Source of the DNA: Alnus glutinosa
Lineage: Eukaryota > Streptophyta > Magnoliopsida > Fagales > Betulaceae
Assembly (NCBI RefSeq): GCF_958979055.1
Contig: NC_084894.1
Location: forward strand, 3,725,001-3,789,000
Reading direction: 5' to 3'
Length of the DNA: 64,000 nucleotides
Of this stretch, positions 59,113 to 64,000 are shown piece by piece (within the stretch, counting starts at the first letter, position 1; every line of letters begins with the position of its first letter). Made by a program: the position numbers and the translations under genes. The notes below the pieces were generated by a model that worked only from the letters and a program-made list of their open reading frames with translations, did no database searches and was not told where the DNA came from.

Positions 59113-62100
59113 CTTCAATTACTTTTTTTTATATTTTTACATTTGTTATTTTATTTACAATTCCTTTCTATTTGAAATCCTCCGTGATTGTTTGGACTTT
59201 GGAGTTAAATATACACATATTGATGGGTGGGAGTTTGTTTTGTAGATGAAGGGGGAAGGAGAGAAGCCATTGGACCAGCTTTGCAGTATTTGTCGGGGCA
59301 AAAAGACAATTATAATTTTTTTTTTAAAAAAAAAAACATGAGAACAAGGTTTTGAAGTTCCCTAGGTGAGTGAATTTGATGTTTCCTCATGTGCTGCTGT
59401 CTGGACATGGTTGGTCACAAAATAAAACACAGGACAATTATTAAAGTAACAATCAACTGTGGATCTTAAACTTTATGTATTTTTTATTTCTGATTTTCTT
59501 TTTTCTTTTTCTTTTTCTTTTTTGTAAATATTTCTGATTTTCTTGATTCCTATATATATAGAGATAGAAAGTTAAATAAATTTTAATCTATTTCTATAGT
59601 CTGTAAATAACAATCAACTTTTTTATCGAATTTTTTTTTTTTTGGAACAAAGTTTTCTTTTAAATTGGGTTGGTATGAATTTTTTCAATTAAGCATATTA
59701 AAATTACTTAACTGATCATTCTTAGAACGACAGTCGATTTCTCATTATATATTTTTATTTCTTATTTATTTTATAAAAAATGGATGCTCATCTATATTGA
59801 TATAATGAAATCTACTTAAAAAAATAAAAAAAATAAATACGTACCAACATAACTGTCATATGCAATTTTGTAATTATATATATATTTGTAGAATTTGACA
59901 GTTGTGTCGAACTTCGACCAAAATGGCCGTATCCTGTCAGTTAGCCAAAAGTCAGCTGGATTTAACCAGAACAGCCATATCCCTGCTGATCTCGGCCGTT
60001 CTGGCTGGATCCCAGCCATCTCGGCCGTTCTGGCAAGATCCCGACCATTTTGGCCAAATTCCGGTGATGATTGATTGCTTGAGCGTAAAGATTAACTGTT
60101 ATATGCATATAATTGTGATATGCATTTTTTTAATTCTATATATATATATATATATGAAGCGAATGGCATTTCCTTTGTTTTCCCACAAGAAGCCTACATT
60201 CTATAATGCCTCAGCCCTACCATTTGTTGCTTCAAAAATTTGAAGAAGTGTATTTTTCAATGAAACACAACCTAAGATACTTTGTCTCAGTCTTTTTTTA
60301 AAAAAAAAAATAAAAAATGTTATCAAACAATTTTCTTTCTACCTTTTGTTTTTTATATTACATAAAAAAAAAAAAAAGACATTAACAAACAATTCAAAAC
60401 ACAAAATATTCAAAATTATTTTCACATTTATGTTACATCAAAACACTTTTTCAAACAAAACTATAAAACACTTTCTAAAAAGCATCGACAAACGAAACCA
60501 AACTTTTGATAGAATCAAAGTTATATAAATTTGTTTACAAAAATAAAAAAATCAATAACCCATCTCAGACTAAGCTGTCTTGAGTTCCAATCTTGTGCAT
60601 TATATATGTCAATTCGAACTAGGATTTTCCCCAAACAGAATTGTTTCAAAATTTCTTCAAAAATTCCATGAAGTAATCAGACAGTGAGAGAAATTCTCAA
60701 ACAATTTTCAAATAAGTATATTCTCTAATAACATTATTGTAGCCTGTAGGTGTTCATAGTTTATTTCTCAAAAGTTTATAATGTGTTTAACTTAAAAACA
60801 TATTAAATTTATATTGACAGCTTCAGTTTGTGTCTTGTTCTAATGCACACAAACACAAGTTAAAAGTGTCACGTATTTTCAATTACTGATGTAACACCTC
60901 CGATTTTCAATTAAATTTTGTGGGGATTAGTTTTTATATGATAGTTGACGGGTTAATCACATGCTTGAAGGATACGTTGAGTAGATAATGGATGCAGTTA
61001 AGTTCGGGGGCAGAAACTAGAGTTTTGTTGGACAACTTATTGATGACATAAAATATGTGTTAAATGGCTATAGATTGTTAAGCAACAAGGGTTAAACAAA
61101 GTATGGATGGAAGAGGTGCAAAGCTTTATTAGCAACTGTGTATTATGTAAGAAGCAAGAGACTCTCCCTTGTTATTTACAATGAAAGTTTCATAATGATT
61201 TATGAGAATAGGCCAAACAAATGGGCCGACCCAATAGTTCATTCGCGCACACAAACAATCCCAAAAAGGAGCCGACAAAAACGAAGGGCTTTAAAGCAGT
61301 CCAGGGGATGAGCTGCTAAGAGAAACGCCTACTACAACGACAAGAGAATTCGGTAATTCCAACAAAAAATATAACACTGAATGACCAGACCGGGGTCGCC
61401 GTGGTGGAGGATTATTGCAATCAAATTGTAATGAAACTTGTATTATATCAATAGAAGTGTTTGAGAATACAACTGATCACTAAAATTAGAAGGGAATGGG
61501 ATTTTGATTAATTTTAATTTTAATTTTAATTTTGAGATTAAACATCAACAAATATTTATCTTCCAATCACTCAATGGCTGCTTTCAACCCTCAGAAGTTC
61601 TGATCCTCAGTTTAAAAACATGGGTCCACATGAGAAGGACAGCCCTGATTAAATTAATTTCCCAAGAGGATTTTTTTTAATTAAAAAAGGAGGCTGAAAT
61701 TACAATTTTCTCCCTACAAATAATGCCTTCCAGGGAAAAAGGCAATTGGAGACACTGGCCCAAATTTTTTTAAAAAAATTGGAAACCTTTTTAAAATCTT
61801 TTTAGGATCTAAAGAGGAATCTAACGGTGCAAGTGGGCGGGATCCGTATTGGAGTTCATGCACATGAGCAGCACCAAAACTTTTCTGGACGTGAATCTAA
61901 AAATAAATTACACCACAGTACGGGAAGAAGAGGTTTGTCAGAATGATAGCAAGTGAACGTGCATAATTTGAAAAACTGATGGAGCTTCTAACTACACGCG
62001 CAGCTACAGCGCGTGGTCATCAAACCTTGTCAGTAGTCTCCCTCTTTCTTGTCCTTTATTTTCAGGTGATTTTACAAATATTATTTTGAGGAAGCTGTTA

Positions 62101-62560
62101 ATTTAATTTTAACTATTTTACACTTTTCAAATTTCCAAACACCTAAGCCTAATCCAAACATAACATCCAAATTAACCCCTTAATTTTATGGAAAATTACA
62201 GTATTACACAATTTGGGCACTTTTTAGGCATTGAAATGCTCGGAAAACGCCGCCTATTCGAAATAAATAACATTTTTTTGAACGTTTCAATATCTAGAAA
62301 TGGTCAAAATTATGTAATTTGAAAATTTATAATTTTTATGAAATTACAGAAGATTCTAATCCTAACTTTACAGGCTTTTTAAAAAATATTACATGTACTT
62401 TCAAGTACTCGCTCCTTGCTTCCTAACATAGCAATGAAAACTATAATTAGATCTAAAATCCAGCTTTTTATAATTTTTTTTTTCCTCTTTGAAATTAAAG
62501 CCTTGAAATTAGATTGACCTCTTTCTCTTGCTTTCTCTTATATATATTTATATTCTTGGA
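59113..62560. other. Intergenic AT-rich DNA, no gene
   Basis: No coding signature in about 3.4 kb. It contains a GC-rich island with imperfect GGCCGTTCTGGC repeats at 59920-60060, (TA)n at 60137-60156, A-runs near 60300 and 60365, and TTTTAAT repeats near 61510-61535. Confidence 0.5.
59920..60060. repeat. GC-rich cluster of imperfect GGCCGTTCTGGC/CCAGAACAGCC repeats
   Basis: ATCTCGGCCGTTCTGGC occurs twice (59989 and 60018 on). An inverted form (CCAGAACAGCCAT) precedes it, and AAAATGGCC/GGCCATTTT-like words bracket the cluster. Origin unknown. Confidence 0.5.
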
Positions 62561-62562
62561 TC

Positions 62563-62652
62563 ATTACTAAATGTGTAAGAGCCCCTCTTTATTTACTAAA
62601 TGAGTAAGAGCCCCTCTTTATTTACTAAATGAGTAAGAGCCCCTCTTTATGA
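62563..62652. repeat. Three tandem copies of a 29-bp unit
   Basis: ACTAAATGnGTAAGAGCCCC + TCTTTATTT repeated three times with a 29-bp period. It lies about 660 bp upstream of the CCCH gene start, in its distal promoter. Confidence 0.85.
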
Positions 62653-62875
62653 GAGTAGGGCAGCATACCATATTGAAACTCCACTCCACTGAGTATCCAT
62701 TTTCTTTTGATTTTTTGGTCAGTGGTTTGAAAGTGTGCTTAAAATAATTACTTCCCTTTCAAGTAATCAAGGAGTTGTGAATCCAGTCTCCCCACTCAGC
62801 CTTGTTTTGTCCATTTCTGTAAAATATGACTGAAAATAAAAAAGTTAAAAAAAAAAAAAAAAAAAAAAAACTGTG

Positions 62876-62879
<4 letters not shown>

Positions 62880-62911
<32 letters not shown>

Positions 62912-63012
62912 CTCCCCCCAAGGCTGCAGCTACTGCCACCAAAAGTTGTGGTTCTAAGTTTAAGAGAGAAGAGCTGCAGCAGCAGCAGCAGCAACAAAGC
63001 ACCTTTGAATTG

Positions 63013-63047
<35 letters not shown>
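62880..63047. repeat. (GA)n, (GCA)n and (CT)n tracts in the CCCH gene leader
   Basis: (GA)14 at about 62880-62907, (CAG)5-6 at about 62976-62992 and (CT)n at about 63016-63047. CT-rich tracts of this kind are common in plant 5' leaders and core promoters. Confidence 0.85.
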
Positions 63048-63049
<2 letters not shown>

Positions 63050-63074
63050 ATCGTTCTTTCTCTGCTTCTCCACC

Positions 63075-63158
63075 ATGTTCAAACCCCTCATTCATTTCAA
63101 TTTTCATGGGCATTTGCTTCTCACTTCCAAACACTCACCATCATTACTAGAATACTAA
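63075..63158 (+). promoter_or_regulatory. Upstream ORF (27 codons) before the CCCH gene
   Basis: CCACCATGT at 63071-63079 is a favourable start context. The frame ends with TAA at 63156-63158, 150 bp before the main ATG at 63309. If transcription starts near the CT tract, this uORF would be in the leader. Transcription start is not known. Confidence 0.35.
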
Positions 63159-63308
63159 AAATATATTTATAATAATCCACCCATTATTGCTCTTTTTTAA
63201 CACACTAGTGACACTAGTCTACAGTCCACACGAAAACATTCATTGTTCCTACTGTGCCTTCCAGCTCCTTTAAAAAGTAGTGTGTTGAGTGAGTGTTTTT
63301 CTACTTCC

Positions 63309-64000
63309 ATGGATTCCTATGAAGCTACTAAGGCGGTTTTCTCAAGGATCCAAACCTTGGACCCAGAAAACGCCTCCAAAATCATGGGCTACCTTCTCTT
63401 GCAAGACCATGGTGAGAAGGAGATGATACGCTTGGCCTTTGGACCAGACACCAGTCTGCACAATCTCATCCTCAAAGCCAAAACCCACTTGGGGATTCCT
63501 TCAAACGCTTCCCCTTCCTCCTTTTCAAGGTCCACCTCCTTTTCAAGAACCACTGCAGCCATTAATGGCTTTGACGTCGCAAACGTTAACCCATCGTCCC
63601 CTTCCTCCTGCAACCCTTGGCCTTGCACTGGGTTTTCCGCTCCGGCTCCTTCTTACGCCAGTGTTGTCAAGGAGAGTAGTAATATTGGTTCCGGCTCATT
63701 TTCATCTTCTATGGCATTGCCATATAGTTCTTCTAGTCATGACCTCATTGATGACTACCAGCTTCAAGACCATCTTGCTTTCCTCAACGATTCGAAGATC
63801 GATGATTTGTTCGATCCGCCGCGGCTAGAGTTAGCCGTCAGCCCGAGTGCTTATCCTGAATCCCCATTGCATAAACGAAGCTACTTGGCTGAAGATGCAA
63901 GCTCTGGGCTTGGATGGAAGCCGTGCTTGTATTTCGCGAGAGGGTTTTGTAAAAATGGCAGCAGCTGCCGGTTTCTTCACAGCGATTCCGTGGACACTAC
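63309..64000 (+). CDS. CCCH zinc-finger protein (plant C3H46/C3H53-like), 5' part
   Basis: Open from ATG 63309 to the window edge without a stop (230 codons seen). The start MDSYEATKAVFSRIQTLDPENASKIMGYLLLQDHGEKEM matches a plant family that has this N-terminal helical module, one CCCH finger and then an RRM. The finger is visible at residues 206-224 as C-X7-C-X5-C-X3-H (C206, C214, C220, H224). A serine/proline-rich linker lies between, with an acidic DLIDDYQLQDHLAFLNDSKIDDLF segment near 160. The RRM would lie beyond 64000. Members are thought to bind RNA, and specific roles vary. This first exon or single exon has no visible intron so far. Confidence 0.88.
   Translation, partial: MDSYEATKAVFSRIQTLDPENASKIMGYLLLQDHGEKEMIRLAFGPDTSLHNLILKAKTHLGIPSNASPSSFSRSTSFSRTTAAINGFDVANVNPSSPSSCNPWPCTGFSAPAPSYASVVKESSNIGSGSFSSSMALPYSSSSHDLIDDYQLQDHLAFLNDSKIDDLFDPPRLELAVSPSAYPESPLHKRSYLAEDASSGLGWKPCLYFARGFCKNGSSCRFLHSDSVDT

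Noticed and set aside
1..64000. tRNA or rRNA genes, or organellar or bacterial inserts
   Set aside because: No cloverleaf, rRNA core or organellar coding text was noticed. The tRNA-Met-like 12-mers are retrotransposon primer sites.

Overview
The window looks like nuclear DNA of a eudicot, probably a woody one. It is AT-rich and has small genes split by many GT-AG introns, all of them plant families, inside a dense layer of plant transposons. No prokaryotic, organellar or viral gene cluster was seen. I cannot name the species from sequence alone.

Five multi-exon or partial host genes can be assembled with intact frames: a neprosin-domain secreted protein (9000-11205, minus), the exosome subunit RRP45/CER7 (23162-27680, plus), a secreted beta-propeller-like protein of 944 residues (38427-44882, plus), the exon-junction-complex protein Y14/RBM8A (47749-51867, minus) and a PIG-Y-like subunit of the GPI-GlcNAc transferase (55788-56507, plus). 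A sixth, a CCCH zinc-finger protein, starts at 63309 and runs off the right edge. Y14 (mRNA marking by the EJC), RRP45 (3'-5' RNA decay) and the CCCH protein (probable RNA binding) all act on RNA. They lie on different strands far apart, and nothing suggests co-regulation.

Broken genes: an S-protein-homologue relic (1811-2011), a RING-H2 gene split by a large LTR insertion and by an 88-bp frameshifting duplication (3858-8577), a processed and internally deleted UDP-rhamnose synthase piece (15341-15660, minus), and a xyloglucan endotransglucosylase first exon captured in a Pack-MULE (33139-33290, minus).

Mobile DNA fills most of the rest, and for several elements the exact ends can be read from target-site duplications (TSDs): a LINE-like retroposon (594-1652, TSD TCCCACATGTT) with a diverged relative at 53048-54050; a tandem three-LTR TRIM (2754-3433, TSD GACAT); a 4.15-kb solo LTR (3937-8086, TSD CTCTA); MULE-type MITEs (11760-12777, 58678-59103) and a Pack-MULE (32673-34154), each with 9-bp TSDs; a decayed Ty1/copia element (about 16585-22638) carrying a nested 1.2-kb solo LTR (17783-18984, TSD GTGCA); and a hAT-like element (52177-53031, TSD ATTGGGTT). 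The most interesting items are the in-frame dissection of the RING-H2 gene, the tandem miniature retrotransposon with eight G-boxes, the Pack-MULE carrying an XTH leader, and a long near-perfect hairpin at 13487-13668 that could be a young small-RNA locus. No wholly new enzymatic system was found.
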